Below are positions 24,822 through 36,741 of a stretch of 39,535 bases of DNA, piece after piece; position 1 is the stretch's first letter, and the number at the start of each line of letters is the position of its first letter. Below the pieces are notes generated by a model, which was not told where the DNA came from, made no database searches, and was given only the letters and a program-made list of their open reading frames with translations. This stretch comes from Methylobacter sp. (GTDB lineage Bacteria > Pseudomonadota > Gammaproteobacteria > Methylococcales > Methylomonadaceae). Made by a program: the position numbers and the translations under genes. The DNA is taken from contig JAURZV010000042.1 in assembly GCA_030653175.1 (NCBI GenBank), forward strand, positions 1-39,535. The letters run 5' to 3'.

Positions 24822-25816
24822 TGCAGTACCGAACCATTAAAACTGACTTCGCCGGAGGCAAACATCTGCACACGGCCATCCGGGCGTTCAATCAATAACA
24901 TGCCGTTATCGTCGATGCCTCGCACTATGCCTTCAAATTGTTGCTGACCGATAAACAAGGTCGCAGATTTGCCGGTCAGGCAATCATAGGAGCGCCATTC
25001 GTCGAGATAGGCTTGAATGCCGACACCTTCATACTCGGCAATAACCGGCAGCAGATGGTTTAACAGGATGCCTGCCAATTGGTTCCTGAACAGCCGGTTT
25101 TGTCCGGTGATTTTGCTTAAATCGGTCCAGGCTTGAGTGATGCTTTCGGCTTCCGTTTCCGGTAAAAACAAATTTAATCCCAAACCGATAACGGCGCTGC
25201 ACGGGCCGTCAGTCTCACCCGAAACTTCAACCAGAATACCGCCCAGCTTTTTACCCCGGCTGTAAATATCATTAGGCCATTTGAGGCCAATATCATTGAT
25301 TTGATGCTGTGTTAAAGCCCTGATCACCGCTACGCCGATAGCCAGACTTAAGCCTGAAATTGCGGCAGGCCCCTGCTGAAAGCGCCAGAGTATCGACAGA
25401 TAAATATTACTCCCGTAAGGCGAAACCCATTGCCGCCCTCGCCTGCCTTTGCCGGCTGTTTGATACTCCGCAAAACACACAGAGCCTGAAAACGCATTAT
25501 TCTGGGAACGTTCCACTAAATAGCGGTTGGTGGAATCGATTTGATCATGAATTTCAAACGATGAAATTAATGCGCCGACCTGGTCGTTAACAACTGCATT
25601 GATTTGTGACGCTTCCAATAACTCCAGCGAGTGATCCAGCCGGTAACCTTTACCGCTGACTGCCGAGTGTTGCAGCCCCAATTCGGCCAAGCCATTCAGC
25701 TGTTTCCAGATCGCTGAACGGCTAATGCCCAGTGCCTCGGCCAATTCAGTGCCGGAATGAAACTCTCCGTCAGCCAAGAGGGTAAGGATCTTCTTTTGCT
25801 TATCTGAAATGTTCAC
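24818..25816 (-). CDS. birA: Bifunctional biotin-protein ligase / biotin operon repressor BirA
   Basis: BirA attaches biotin to the AccB subunit of acetyl-CoA carboxylase and, as a dimer with biotinyl-AMP, represses biotin genes. The 332-aa protein has an N-terminal winged helix (HSGTELAEALGISRSAIWKQ). The catalytic domain has DSTNRYLVE, the biotinyl-AMP loop GKGRRGRQWVSPYG, LSLAIGVAVIRAL, LKWPNDIY and GGILVEVSGE. The C-terminal SH3-like domain has EGIVRGIDDNGMLLIE. The presence of the HTH marks the regulatory form. accA, a subunit of the same carboxylase complex, is also in this window. Confidence 0.94.
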   Translation of the reverse strand: MNISDKQKKILTLLADGEFHSGTELAEALGISRSAIWKQLNGLAELGLQHSAVSGKGYRLDHSLELLEASQINAVVNDQVGALISSFEIHDQIDSTNRYLVERSQNNAFSGSVCFAEYQTAGKGRRGRQWVSPYGSNIYLSILWRFQQGPAAISGLSLAIGVAVIRALTQHQINDIGLKWPNDIYSRGKKLGGILVEVSGETDGPCSAVIGLGLNLFLPETEAESITQAWTDLSKITGQNRLFRNQLAGILLNHLLPVIAEYEGVGIQAYLDEWRSYDCLTGKSATLFIGQQQFEGIVRGIDDNGMLLIERPDGRVQMFASGEVSFNGSVLQ

Positions 25817-25822
25817 AACCGC

Positions 25823-26431
25823 TCAAGATTTATTGCTAACCTGTTTTTTATTCCTGATCTGTTGCAATTGCTCTTTTACCACATACTTAATCAACATTTC
25901 CCGATCCTCATCTTTCATATTAATAAAATTAACACCAACAAAATAAGGATACTGACTATCGTTTGATTGGCTATTTTTACAATAAACAACCCTGCCGTAA
26001 GTCACGATGACCGTCATACAGGATATCAGCAGTATTTTGATTTCCAGATAATCGTTTTCTTTAAGCGCTTCTTCACAATTAAAAGCTATGCCGGTTGCAC
26101 TCATGTTAACGTTACGAGTGTCATTTTCCTTAAATTGAAAGCCCTGCATCGTAATAGCCTGGGCAAGAAGATCGATTTTTCTGTCAATTAACCTTAAGTA
26201 ATCCGCCACGTCCGGCAGGTTTTTATCCAGCCTGTGCAATAACAGTGTCGATTCCTGCGATACCATTTCAAGTGCGGTAGACAATGAACAGCTATTCAAA
26301 ATATTGTCGGAAACATGGTGCGGTTCGTTCACCAGCTTTTCATCTATTTTTTTGTAAAACAGATTAACTTCATCATCAATTCGAAAAAAACCTCTTCGAT
26401 CTTCAGTTTTCGTCATGTTGATCTTATCCAT
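25823..26431 (-). CDS. PilZ-domain protein with a long insert between the c-di-GMP motifs
   Basis: The 202-aa protein shows both signature elements of PilZ c-di-GMP receptors: arginines in R12-R13-GFF-R17 and N109-x-S111-xx-G114 (NMSATGIAF). They are separated by about 90 residues rather than the usual ~25. The insert (SCSLSTALEMVSQESTLLLH, then ADYLRLIDRKIDLLAQAI) is predicted helical. After the second motif come beta-strand segments (YLEIKILLIS, VIVTYGRVVYC, PYFVGVNFINM) and a basic, low-complexity C-terminus. A regulatory role in motility or surface attachment is inference from the family. The start at ATG 26431 has GAGG upstream; ATG 26416 is an alternative. Confidence 0.75.
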   Translation of the reverse strand: MDKINMTKTEDRRGFFRIDDEVNLFYKKIDEKLVNEPHHVSDNILNSCSLSTALEMVSQESTLLLHRLDKNLPDVADYLRLIDRKIDLLAQAITMQGFQFKENDTRNVNMSATGIAFNCEEALKENDYLEIKILLISCMTVIVTYGRVVYCKNSQSNDSQYPYFVGVNFINMKDEDREMLIKYVVKEQLQQIRNKKQVSNKS

Positions 26432-26688
26432 AATCTACAACCTCTAAACTTTTTATTGCCATGATTTAGTTAATGAATCAGCCCCAATAACGATTTTTAT
26501 CCAATCCAAGGCTGATCCGTCTATCCGAGATAAAATCCTTTTTAACATCTCACAAAATTGATTCCGGGAAATAATTTGTACGGTTATGCCTGATATTTGA
26601 GGTTTTTAAGAGATTTTATAGGCACCGTTCCCTCCGCCGCAGTTTGTCAAATTATACGTCAAACAGTTTGATTATTTTATTTTTTGGC

Positions 26689-27448
26689 TTATCGTTTAAA
26701 GCCGGGATAATCCAAGCAGGTCAAGCGTCGCAGCATGTTCTTCATGTGCGAGCCTTGCCAATAGATTCGCTGACAATCGGCGCATTGATAAAAATCCTCA
26801 TAGTAGAGCCTTGTCTTGGGTTCGAGACGATCCCAAATATCTTCTTTGGCGACCGGGGCTAACACGCCGTTGCAAATCAGGCATCGGGCAAAGAGATGAA
26901 TCGAGCCGTACAGATCGAAGCGGCGCAGGACTTCATCGACCTGGGCTTCCACGTCGACCGCACGCACCCAGTAACCGTGGTTAATTTGTTTGATATACAA
27001 AAGGACGATCCCGGGTCAGCACGATGCGCCGCTCGTTCACTGCGATATTGACTATATCGGCATCCCTATAGTCGTTACGATAGAGACTGTCGAAACCCAA
27101 CAAACGCATGCGTTTGGCGAGCTTGCCTAGATTCACGTCCAGGATGAAGCGGGGATTGCGCAAGGGTTTTTCGCGCAGCCTGACCAAAGAGGAGATGTCC
27201 AGCGTTTCGAAAACCGGGTAGACCGCGACACGATCGCCGGCTTGCAGTTGATAGTCGAATCCCACCGACTGCCCATTAACGACAATCAGGTCCACCTCGG
27301 TGTGAGGCACGCCGAAAACCTCAATGGGATCCTTGATTCCCGGATGGCCGCTGAAACGATAGTGCATCGTCCGCTTGCGTTGCTCCGGCGGAAGAAAATC
27401 GTTCAGTTCCTCGTAGAAACGAAATTCAGCAGTGTGTTCTGGTTTCAT
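26689..27448 (-). pseudogene. Mut7-C RNase/ubiquitin-like fold protein, frameshifted in a T run
   Basis: The first part (from ATG 27448) has a Mut7-C ubiquitin-like domain (FRFYEELNDFLPPEQR, then GVPHTEVDLIVVNG and LQAGDRVAVYPVFE). It continues with the start of the PIN-like Mut7-C RNase domain (RFILDVNLGKLAKRMRLLGF, then ERRIVLTRDR). The frame then ends at VYQTN. The continuation in the +1 frame (IKQINHGYWVRAVD) ends in a zinc ribbon, CLIC...CADC. Dropping one T from the four-base run at 26999-27002 restores RDRPLYIKQINHGYWV and a 252-aa product of normal length. Real mutation and homopolymer sequencing error both fit. The family is predicted to degrade RNA; the substrate is unknown. Confidence 0.85.
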
Positions 27449-27608
27449 ATTGTCCGCCTGTCGATGACAGCCATTTGGCGAACAGTAGAAAATTCACTCT
27501 CATAAGTCAATTTTCTGGTCTTAACTCGTTTAAATCAAGCTCCTCGGATGCACAAATCATTGGAGTCTAAACCCTCTGACTTGTTACACTTTAACGACCT
27601 AAAGGGAT

Positions 27609-27809
27609 TTATTCAAAATAACCCCACGGATACTCCGGAGTTAAAATGGGTTGAAAACCTGCCGGAACCGGAAAAGGTGCGGAAAGAAATTCATAAACGC
27701 CAGCCAGCTCACGGGTTACAGCCATCCCCAAGCCGGTAGCAAGACCGATAGGAACACCAATCGCCCCTTGAGCTTTTGTCTCCTTAACGATATTATTGAT
27801 GATTTCCAT
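27609..27809 (-). pseudogene. C-terminal remnant of a TIGR04073-like (exosortase-associated) protein
   Basis: Sixty-six codons read EIINNIVKETKAQGAIGVPI, GLATGLGMAVTRELAGVYEF, then PFPVPAGFQPILTPEYPW. This resembles the family noted as exosortase system-associated TIGR04073 ('..E.p..i......G...g...G...g.gmavtR...GvyEv.t.P.P.P.gy.Pi..Pe'). No signal peptide or convincing start is present upstream. The frame stays open for at least 17 codons before the ATG, so the N-terminus has probably eroded. The surrounding gap (27449-27608 and 27810-27967) shows no other gene. I am moderately sure of the family and less sure that it is dead. Confidence 0.4.
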
Positions 27810-27967
27810 GTTTTCATTGGGATAATGAACTGCTGCTGATATTTTTATGGAGAGGCGTTTTAGACGAGATCTCTCCCTATTTGTACAATTACCTCAAGAT
27901 TGAGTAATCTGAAAGCTTAGAAACATCAAACCGAATGCTTAAGAAAAAAAGCATGAATTGAGAAGAT

Positions 27968-28441
27968 TTATTTTTCAATCAGGACAATCGCCTGTACGGC
28001 AATACCCTCTTTTCGCCCCTCAAAACCCAGCTTTTCCGTGGTGGTCGCTTTGACGTTAATGCAATCGACATCCACATGCAAATCATCGGCAATATTGCGG
28101 CACATGGCCGCTGTGTGCGGCGACATTTTTGGAGCCTGGGCAATAATGGTTATGTCTGCATTAATCAAGCGATAGCCCTTTTCCTGCACAATACCGTAAA
28201 CATGACGCAATAAAACGCGGCTGTCAGCACCTTTAAATTCGGGGTCGGTATCGGGAAAATGTTTGCCTATGTCGCCAAGGGCCGACGCGCCCAAGATGGC
28301 ATCGCACAATGCATGCAACACCACGTCGCCGTCGGAATGCGCTTCCAGGCCTTGTTCGTAGTCTATTTTTACGCCGCCTAAAATAACGTCGCCGCCATCT
28401 TTGAAGCGGTGTACATCGTAACCTTGACCTACTCTAATCAT
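27968..28441 (-). CDS. ispF: 2-C-methyl-D-erythritol 2,4-cyclodiphosphate synthase
   Basis: IspF forms the cyclic diphosphate in the MEP route to isoprenoids. The 157-aa protein has the metal site GYDVHRF (D8, H10), [37 protein letters not shown] and [14 protein letters not shown]. The C-terminus is [20 protein letters not shown]. Its start overlaps the ispD stop by 4 bp. It is the last gene of the accA-to-ispF block. Confidence 0.95.
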   Translation of the reverse strand: MIRVGQGYDVHRFKDGGDVILGGVKIDYEQGLEAHSDGDVVLHALCDAILGASALGDIGKHFPDTDPEFKGADSRVLLRHVYGIVQEKGYRLINADITIIAQAPKMSPHTAAMCRNIADDLHVDVDCINVKATTTEKLGFEGRKEGIAVQAIVLIEK

Positions 28442-29130
28442 TGTTGCTCCATATAAAATTGCGCTAATGCCAGGTCTTCCGGGCGGGTGATTTTGATATT
28501 GTCGGGGCGGCCCTCGACGATTTTCGGCTGTAATCCTTGTAATTCCAAGGCGCTGGCATCGTCTGTGATAGCCGGATTGCCTTGCGCCTGTTCCAGCGCG
28601 GTTTTCAACATGCCGTAACGGAACATCTGCGGCGTCAATGCCCGCCAGATATGGCTTCTATCCAGCGTTCCGGTGATGCTGTTACCTTGCGCCTGTTTCA
28701 AGGTGTCCGGCGAAGCCAAGGCCAAAATTCCGCCTACGTCATCGTTAACCAGCGAATCTATGAGATGGTGAATATCGGTCGCTGTAATGCAGGGTCTCGC
28801 CGCATCATGCACCAATATCCAATCATCATCGGATGCTTGCTCTCTAATGGTCTTTAACCCGGAAAGCACGGAATCCGCCCGCTCTTTGCCGCCTGGAGCG
28901 GTGATAATGTTTTTATGCTGTGATATTGCCAGATCAGGCCAGTAGGGGTCTTCTTCGGAAACCGCAACGGCGATGGCTGCAAAAACATCCGCCTGCAACA
29001 AGCGCAACAGGGTATGTTCGATTACTGTTTTCCCGGCAAGTTCCAGATATTGTTTAGGCCGATCGGCCTGCATGCGTTTGCCGACACCGGCAGCGGGGAC
29101 GATAGCCCAGAATTTTGTTGAATGGGTCAT
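28438..29130 (-). CDS. ispD: 2-C-methyl-D-erythritol 4-phosphate cytidylyltransferase
   Basis: IspD couples MEP to CTP in the same pathway as IspF. The 230-aa protein begins [20 protein letters not shown] (the CTP-binding loop). It has [22 protein letters not shown] and ITDDASALE, and closes with [18 protein letters not shown] chose the ATG at 29130. The ORF runs 17 codons further to 29181, but that extension is encoded by a repeat that recurs at 29306-29340. No strong Shine-Dalgarno is visible. Confidence 0.93.
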   Translation of the reverse strand: MTHSTKFWAIVPAAGVGKRMQADRPKQYLELAGKTVIEHTLLRLLQADVFAAIAVAVSEEDPYWPDLAISQHKNIITAPGGKERADSVLSGLKTIREQASDDDWILVHDAARPCITATDIHHLIDSLVNDDVGGILALASPDTLKQAQGNSITGTLDRSHIWRALTPQMFRYGMLKTALEQAQGNPAITDDASALELQGLQPKIVEGRPDNIKITRPEDLALAQFYMEQQ

Positions 29131-29393
29131 TGGTAAAAAAGACGAAAGGCTAAGGGCGAAAAACCCGACAAAATGAGCCAAAATGTTTAATGTTCAAAAA
29201 AAGCGTGAAGCGTAACGGGGTTTGTAACCCCGTTACTCACGTTTTGCAAATTGTTTAGGTTTTCAAACGTCTCGGTCGGGGTTGCAAACCCCGACCGGCC
29301 TTGAATCATTGGTAAAAAAGACGAAAGGCTAAGGGCGAAAGACTAAAGGCGTGTGCTTTTTTCACCCTTAGCCTTTCGCCTTTCGCCTAATCA
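29127..29393. repeat. Repeat-filled spacer between ispD and ftsB
   Basis: A 35-bp direct repeat (TCATTGGTAAAAAAGACGAA continuing AGGCTAAGGGCGAAA) occurs at 29127-29161, over the ispD start codon, and again at 29306-29340. Between them are two short palindromes, AACGGGG-TTTGTAA-CCCCGTT (about 29216-29236) and GTCGGGG-TTGCAAA-CCCCGAC (about 29276-29296). The second copy faces an inverted CCCTTAGCCTTTCGCC at 29367-29382, forming a possible hairpin. Confidence 0.75.
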
Positions 29394-29660
29394 CTCAAGC
29401 ACATGAAAAAACGTTTCATCTTCCTTAATCATCCCTAATTCATCTCGAGCCCGCTCCTCAATCGCTTCCTGTCCTTTCCGCAAATCCAGCACTTCAGCGT
29501 AAAGAGCTTCATTACGCTCTCTTTTTTCCTCGGCCTGTTTTTTCAGATCATCAAGGCGCTGTTGATAGGCGTCGATCTCTGCAACGCTGCCGTCGCCAAC
29601 CCATATCCGGTATTGGAAATGGATAATTAACAGGATGATGATTGTAATGAGGATTTTCAT
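29391..29660 (-). CDS. ftsB: Cell division protein FtsB
   Basis: FtsB forms the FtsQLB complex that activates septal wall synthesis. The 89-aa bitopic protein has an N-terminal membrane helix (ILITIIILLIIHFQYRIWVG). A periplasmic leucine-zipper coiled coil follows (IDAYQQRLDDLKKQAEEKRE, then NEALYAEVLDLRKG), then EAIEERARDELGMIKEDETF. Length and the ELGMIK motif match the family. Its place between eno and ispD is the standard gammaproteobacterial order. Confidence 0.93.
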   Translation of the reverse strand: MKILITIIILLIIHFQYRIWVGDGSVAEIDAYQQRLDDLKKQAEEKRERNEALYAEVLDLRKGQEAIEERARDELGMIKEDETFFHVLE

Positions 29661-29666
29661 AGATGA

Positions 29667-29733
29667 GGCTAAAGGCTAAAGGCGAAGGACGAAGGGTTCA
29701 TGGTTTTTCGCCCTTTGCCCTTCGCCTTTCGTC
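29667..29733. repeat. Inverted repeat between ftsB and eno
   Basis: AAAGGCGAAGGACGAAGGG (about 29674-29692) pairs with CCCTTTGCCCTTCGCCTTT (29711-29729) with two mismatches. It belongs to the same AAAGGCGAAGGG-type family as the spacer before ispD and the sequence at 35040-35062. It could form a hairpin in the eno-ftsB message. Confidence 0.65.
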
Positions 29734-29739
29734 TGCTTT

Positions 29740-31029
<1,290 letters not shown>

Positions 31030-31033
31030 TTAT

Positions 31034-31866
31034 TTAAAGAGTTGTTTCGATCAGGCTGCCAGCTTTTACAGCGCTGTCGATAGTTAATAAAACTTCCAGT
31101 AATTCTTTCATTCTGTGTAAGGGCCAGGAGTTGGGGCCGTCACTTTTCGCTTCCGCAGGATTCGGATGGGTTTCCATAAACAGTCCGGCAATGCCTACCG
31201 CGACGGCGGCTCTGGCTAACACGGGTACAAACTCGCGTTGTCCGCCTGATACCGTGCCTTGTCCGCCGGGCAGTTGCACCGAGTGAGTCGCGTCAAAAAC
31301 CACAGGACAATCGGTGTCTCGCATAACTGCCAAGGAGCGCATATCGGATACCAGATTGTTATAGCCGAACGATACGCCGCGCTCGCAGACCATAATCTGC
31401 CGGTTTCCGGTTGCCTTGGCTTTGTTGGCGACATGCACCATATCCCAAGGTGCCAGGAACTGGCCTTTTTTGATATTAACGGGAATGCCTTGGGAAGCGA
31501 CTTGCTGAATAAAATTGGTTTGCCGACATAAAAACGCAGGCGTTTGCATCACATCAACGACTGAGGCGACTTCGGCCAGCGGCGTATCTTCATGCACATC
31601 GGTCAACACCGGCACGCCGATTTGTTGCTTTACTTTTTCCAATATTTTAAGCCCTTCTTCCACGCCGGGACCGCGGTAACTTTCGTGCGATGAGCGGTTG
31701 GCTTTATCGAAAGACGACTTGTAGATAAAGGGTATGTTTAATTGGGTCGTTAATTCTTTAAGATAACCCGCTGTGTCCAGTGCCATTTGCTCACTTTCAA
31801 TAACACAAGGACCGGCTATCAAAAAAAACGGCTGATCTAAACCGGCTTCAAAACCACATAATTTCA

Positions 31867-31867
<1 letters not shown>
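31034..31867 (-). CDS. kdsA: 3-deoxy-8-phosphooctulonate (KDO-8-P) synthase
   Basis: KdsA condenses phosphoenolpyruvate with arabinose 5-phosphate for the lipopolysaccharide core sugar KDO, so the organism has a Gram-negative outer membrane. The 277-aa protein has [76 protein letters not shown] and [12 protein letters not shown]. Its ATG overlaps the pyrG stop by one base (TAATG). Confidence 0.96.
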
Positions 31868-33507
<1,640 letters not shown>

Positions 33508-33517
33508 TTAGTTCATA

Positions 33518-33579
33518 GGATGGGTGAGGTACGAAGCCCATCAATCGCGAACGACGGGCTTTCTTGATCAACCCATCCT
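33518..33579. repeat. Palindromic repeat with AGGATGGGT arms between tilS and pyrG
   Basis: AGGATGGGT (33518-33526) pairs with ACCCATCCT (33571-33579). An inner pair GCCC/GGGC brackets ATCAATCGCGAACGAC. This is the same family as 7932-8034. Confidence 0.7.
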
Positions 33580-33658
33580 GAGCTCTGGTGAAGTTAGGTA
33601 AAACCAGCACATTTTAATCGACAATACGAAATTCGTCATTGTCTTTTGGGTTTAATTC

Positions 33659-35065
33659 TTAACTTTGCAGCAACAAGCTGATGCAATCTTGTGTTTTTTC
33701 ACTATAAAATGCCGCGCTGATCCAAAGGTCGCCGACGGCGGCCAGCGTATCATTCAGGTAAATCAAAGGCATCACATCCCTTTCCCAGGGAGGAATGCCT
33801 GCTTCCTGAAACAGGTTTTTCAGCGAATGGTGACCTTCACGCCCCGGCAAGCGGATTTTTTCACCGCCCCGGCGAAATCTCACCTCAACAGTGGCAGTCT
33901 GCCACTGCTCACGGGATATTCCCTTTGAAGAAGGCTCGCAAGACAATGTCCGATCATCGGTAATTTTTATCGAAGCTTGCCCGGCAGGCCAAACACGGTC
34001 TTGCGGATCTGTTCCTGACAGATTTGTCACGTCAGGCTTTCCTGCCTGACGCCCTTCGGGTAAATGCAAATCTGTTCCTGACAGATTTGTCAGGCAATAC
34101 AACTTATCCCGATAACGGCGAATGCTGTAGCCTTGCCCCGACAATACCGGGTCGCGATGCCCCGCTGCTGCAACCACCTCGTTTAAAATCCGTTCGACCT
34201 TAGCCTGCGTGGGCATTTTTAGCCCCCTATGCCGAAACCAATGCCTGATGATGAGTTGCTGCGGATGGCTGTGATGCCCCGATAGCCGACTGATACACAA
34301 GGTCTTATCTGCCGGATTAAAAACCGCGCCAAATAGCTCATCAGAGACTTCATCGACCAGCACCTGGGCATCCGCACAATGCTTAGCCGAACGCGCCACG
34401 GTCTTATCGATTGCCGACCAGCGTTGTTTTAGCAACGGCACAACCGCATTGCGCAAGAAATTGCGGTCATAATCGTTGCTCCGATTACTGGGATCTTCGA
34501 CCCAGCTTAATTGATGCGCATGAGCGTAATCGCTAATCGCCTGTTTGGGCGTATTCAACAAAGGCCTGAGCATCACACCCGCCCCGAAAGCCATACGCTC
34601 CGGCATTCCGGAAAGTCCGCACAAGCCGCTGCCGCGAAACAGTTGCAGCAACACCGTTTCCAGTTGATCTTCCCGGTGCTGCGCAAGCAGTAACGCATCG
34701 CCATCTTTAATTAGCGATTTTAAAGCCGTGTACCGAGCATTTCTGGCAGCTTCTTCAGGGCTTTCGCCCGGCGCCGCCTTGGCATTAACCCGTAGCGTTA
34801 GAAATTCAACACCCAGGTCTTTAGCCGTTTTTTCGCAGTGCTCAGCCCAGGATTCGGCTTCCGCCTGCAAGCCGTGATGTACGTAAACTGCGGTAAGCCT
34901 GTCTTTGAGTTGAGGTATAGACGCGCAACAATGCAGTAAAACATGGGAATCCACGCCGCCGCTGTAGGCGATAAAAAACCTGCGTCGTGCTTCCCCAAGA
35001 TCAAATTTGAGAATGCAGTCCGCGCTGAAGCGCGAACCTTTCGCCTTTCGCCTCTCGCCTTGCAC
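33659..35065 (-). CDS. tilS: tRNA(Ile)-lysidine synthetase TilS with a 63-bp in-frame repeat insertion
   Basis: TilS attaches lysine to C34 of tRNA-Ile2 so that it reads AUA. The 468-aa protein has the PP-loop FIAYSGGVDSHVLLH, VYVHHGLQ, RNARYTAL, LLAQHREDQLETVLLQLFRG, RPLL and WVEDPSN...RNFLRN. TilS middle and C-terminal domains follow (VRFRRGGEKIRLPGREGHHS then LKNLFQEAGIPPWERD). Between LYCL and ASIKI there is a segment containing TNLSGTD twice, 21 residues apart, encoded by palindromic DNA; it looks inserted. Start: GTG at 35065, 7 bases after the accA stop. The first ~17 codons overlap AAAGGCGA-type repeat sequence, so the true start is uncertain. Confidence 0.9.
   Translation of the reverse strand: MQGERRKAKGSRFSADCILKFDLGEARRRFFIAYSGGVDSHVLLHCCASIPQLKDRLTAVYVHHGLQAEAESWAEHCEKTAKDLGVEFLTLRVNAKAAPGESPEEAARNARYTALKSLIKDGDALLLAQHREDQLETVLLQLFRGSGLCGLSGMPERMAFGAGVMLRPLLNTPKQAISDYAHAHQLSWVEDPSNRSNDYDRNFLRNAVVPLLKQRWSAIDKTVARSAKHCADAQVLVDEVSDELFGAVFNPADKTLCISRLSGHHSHPQQLIIRHWFRHRGLKMPTQAKVERILNEVVAAAGHRDPVLSGQGYSIRRYRDKLYCLTNLSGTDLHLPEGRQAGKPDVTNLSGTDPQDRVWPAGQASIKITDDRTLSCEPSSKGISREQWQTATVEVRFRRGGEKIRLPGREGHHSLKNLFQEAGIPPWERDVMPLIYLNDTLAAVGDLWISAAFYSEKTQDCISLLLQS
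34007..34092. repeat. Palindromic insertion within tilS
   Basis: A 23-bp sequence (ATCTGTTCCTGACAGATTTG continuing TCA) is repeated exactly at 34007-34029 and 34070-34092, offset 63 bp (21 codons). Between them is the palindrome GTCAGGC-TTTCCT-GCCTGAC (34031-34050). Each repeat contains its own CTGACA/TGTCA(G) hairpin. On the minus strand it encodes LPEGRQAGKPDVTNLSGTD. Confidence 0.85.
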
Positions 35066-35072
35066 CTAAGTC

Positions 35073-36041
35073 TTACTTCCCGCCTTCCTCGGTAAAAACC
35101 CCAAAATCCATAATCCGTTGGTAGCGTCTTTCCATTAAGGTATCGACAGGTTGCCGCATCAAATCATCCATATGACGAATCAGCGCTTCCTTTAAGTTCA
35201 TGGCAATAACTTTAAAATTTCTATGCCCGCCGCCTAAAGGTTCCCTGACGACTTCATCCAGAAAACCCTGCTCGCGAATACGATCCGAAGTAATCCCCAT
35301 CGCCTCGGCCGCCAATTGCGATTTATCCGGACTTTTCCACAGAATAGACGCGCAACCTTCCGGAGAAATAACCGAATAAGTGCTGTATTCCAGCATGATT
35401 AAACGATCTCCAACACCGATAGCCAGCGCGCCGCCGGAACCGCCTTCGCCGATAATGGTGCAGATAATCGGTGTTTTCAGCTTGGCCATTTCAAACAGGT
35501 TTCTGGCGATTGCCTCGCTTTGGCCGCGCTCTTCCGCGCCGATGCCCGGATAAGCTCCCGGTGTGTCAATCAGGCAAATAACCGGCATTTTGAATCGCTC
35601 AGCCATTTTCATCATGCGCAAGGCCTTGCGGTAACCTTCCGGTCGCGGCATGCCGAAGTTGCGATAAATTTTTTCCTTGGTGTCGCGGCCTTTTTGATGA
35701 CCGATCACCATAACCGGCTGTCCATCAAGGCGCGCCAATCCGCAAATAATCGCCGGATCATCGGCATAAGCCCGGTCGCCGTGCAGCTCATGGAAATCGG
35801 TAAAAATGTGTTCCACATAATCCAGCGTATAAGGACGGCCTGGATGGCGGGATAACTGGGAAATCTGCCAATCGGAAAGATCGGTAAAAATCGACTCGGT
35901 CAGCGTCTGGCTTCGATCTTCCAGCTGTTTAAGCGCATCGGAAATATTAATGTCGTTGTCGAACTGCACATTGCGGAGTTCTTCAATTTTCGCTTCTAAT
36001 TCAGCGATAGGTTGTTCGAAATCGAGAAATTTTAGGTCCAT
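35073..36041 (-). CDS. accA: Acetyl-CoA carboxylase, carboxyltransferase subunit alpha
   Basis: AccA and AccD transfer the carboxyl group from biotin to acetyl-CoA in fatty-acid synthesis. The 322-aa protein starts [20 protein letters not shown]. It has [69 protein letters not shown] and [17 protein letters not shown]. It also has [14 protein letters not shown] and [13 protein letters not shown] 36041 gives the family length; the ORF can be extended 19 codons to 36098 with no support. It opens the accA-tilS-pyrG block. The 36042-36321 interval upstream contains no other gene. Confidence 0.96.
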   Translation of the reverse strand: MDLKFLDFEQPIAELEAKIEELRNVQFDNDINISDALKQLEDRSQTLTESIFTDLSDWQISQLSRHPGRPYTLDYVEHIFTDFHELHGDRAYADDPAIICGLARLDGQPVMVIGHQKGRDTKEKIYRNFGMPRPEGYRKALRMMKMAERFKMPVICLIDTPGAYPGIGAEERGQSEAIARNLFEMAKLKTPIICTIIGEGGSGGALAIGVGDRLIMLEYSTYSVISPEGCASILWKSPDKSQLAAEAMGITSDRIREQGFLDEVVREPLGGGHRNFKVIAMNLKEALIRHMDDLMRQPVDTLMERRYQRIMDFGVFTEEGGK

Positions 36042-36321
36042 GTAGAGTTGATCTGAAGAATTGTTACAGTAACGAGTGATTTTATAGAAATTCAACAATT
36101 TTTTCTAAATAAATTACGGACTCCAATTAACCTAAAAACCGCAGTTTATCCACGAAAGACACGAAAGACACGTAATATAGCAATAAAATCAGTACTTTGC
36201 ATTTAACCAGCTATTCCCCACTCTCTTTTCATGCCTGTTGCATTCACTGCTATTAAGCAAGATTAAGATGGACTGAGTACAATTGTACCCAGCTGCCCCC
36301 ACTAACAAACAGGATAAAAAA

Positions 36322-36642
36322 ATGACTGAAAACCTACCAGCAACAAACAAAGTTACCTACTGGCAACCGTCGGCAGGAGAAACAATCGCAGGCGTAATTC
36401 AAGGCAGTGGCACTTTTAAAAATTCACTCTATGACGAACAGAAAACCATGCTTTTACAGGATAATAACGGCTCGATTGTGAGCGTTACTCTAAATCGTTA
36501 TTTGATACACAGCTTGAAACAAAATAACGCCGCGTTGGGGGATTTGGTAACAGTGACTTTTCACGGCAAAGAGCAGAAAAACAGCGGGCGTTCTTTCAAT
36601 CGGTACACTTTGCTAGTTGATAAGATTACTCGCTCAGTATAA
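36322..36642 (+). CDS. Small protein of unknown function
   Basis: This is a 106-aa product starting MTENLPATNKVTYWQPSAGE. The start at 36322 is supported by CAGGA a few bases upstream; an in-frame ATG-less extension reaches 36283. The body alternates short hydrophobic and polar stretches (TIAGVIQGSGTF, KTMLLQDNNGSIVSVTLNRY, DLVTVTFHGKEQKNSGRSFN, RYTLLVDKI). These look like the strands of a small beta-barrel, perhaps OB-like. I do not recognise the family. Bases 36643-36740 after it are AT-rich and non-coding. Confidence 0.55.
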   Translation: MTENLPATNKVTYWQPSAGETIAGVIQGSGTFKNSLYDEQKTMLLQDNNGSIVSVTLNRYLIHSLKQNNAALGDLVTVTFHGKEQKNSGRSFNRYTLLVDKITRSV

Positions 36643-36741
36643 AAACAAAAAAAGGGGTTACTTTTTATTGGTAATGTAACCAGACCCTCAACTTTTTACA
36701 GCTTTTGGATTCCGCCTTACCGTGCTTAAAAAAATTTCAGC

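Noticed and set aside
27548-27739. 63-codon plus-strand ORF starting MHKSLESKPSD
   Set aside because: It is antisense to the TIGR04073-like frame, has no recognisable family or good Shine-Dalgarno, and the opposite strand explains the composition.
36150-36175. CACGAAAGACACGAAAGACACG as a tandem repeat array
   Set aside because: It has only two units; more likely a degenerate copy of the common CACGAAGGACACGAAG interspersed motif.
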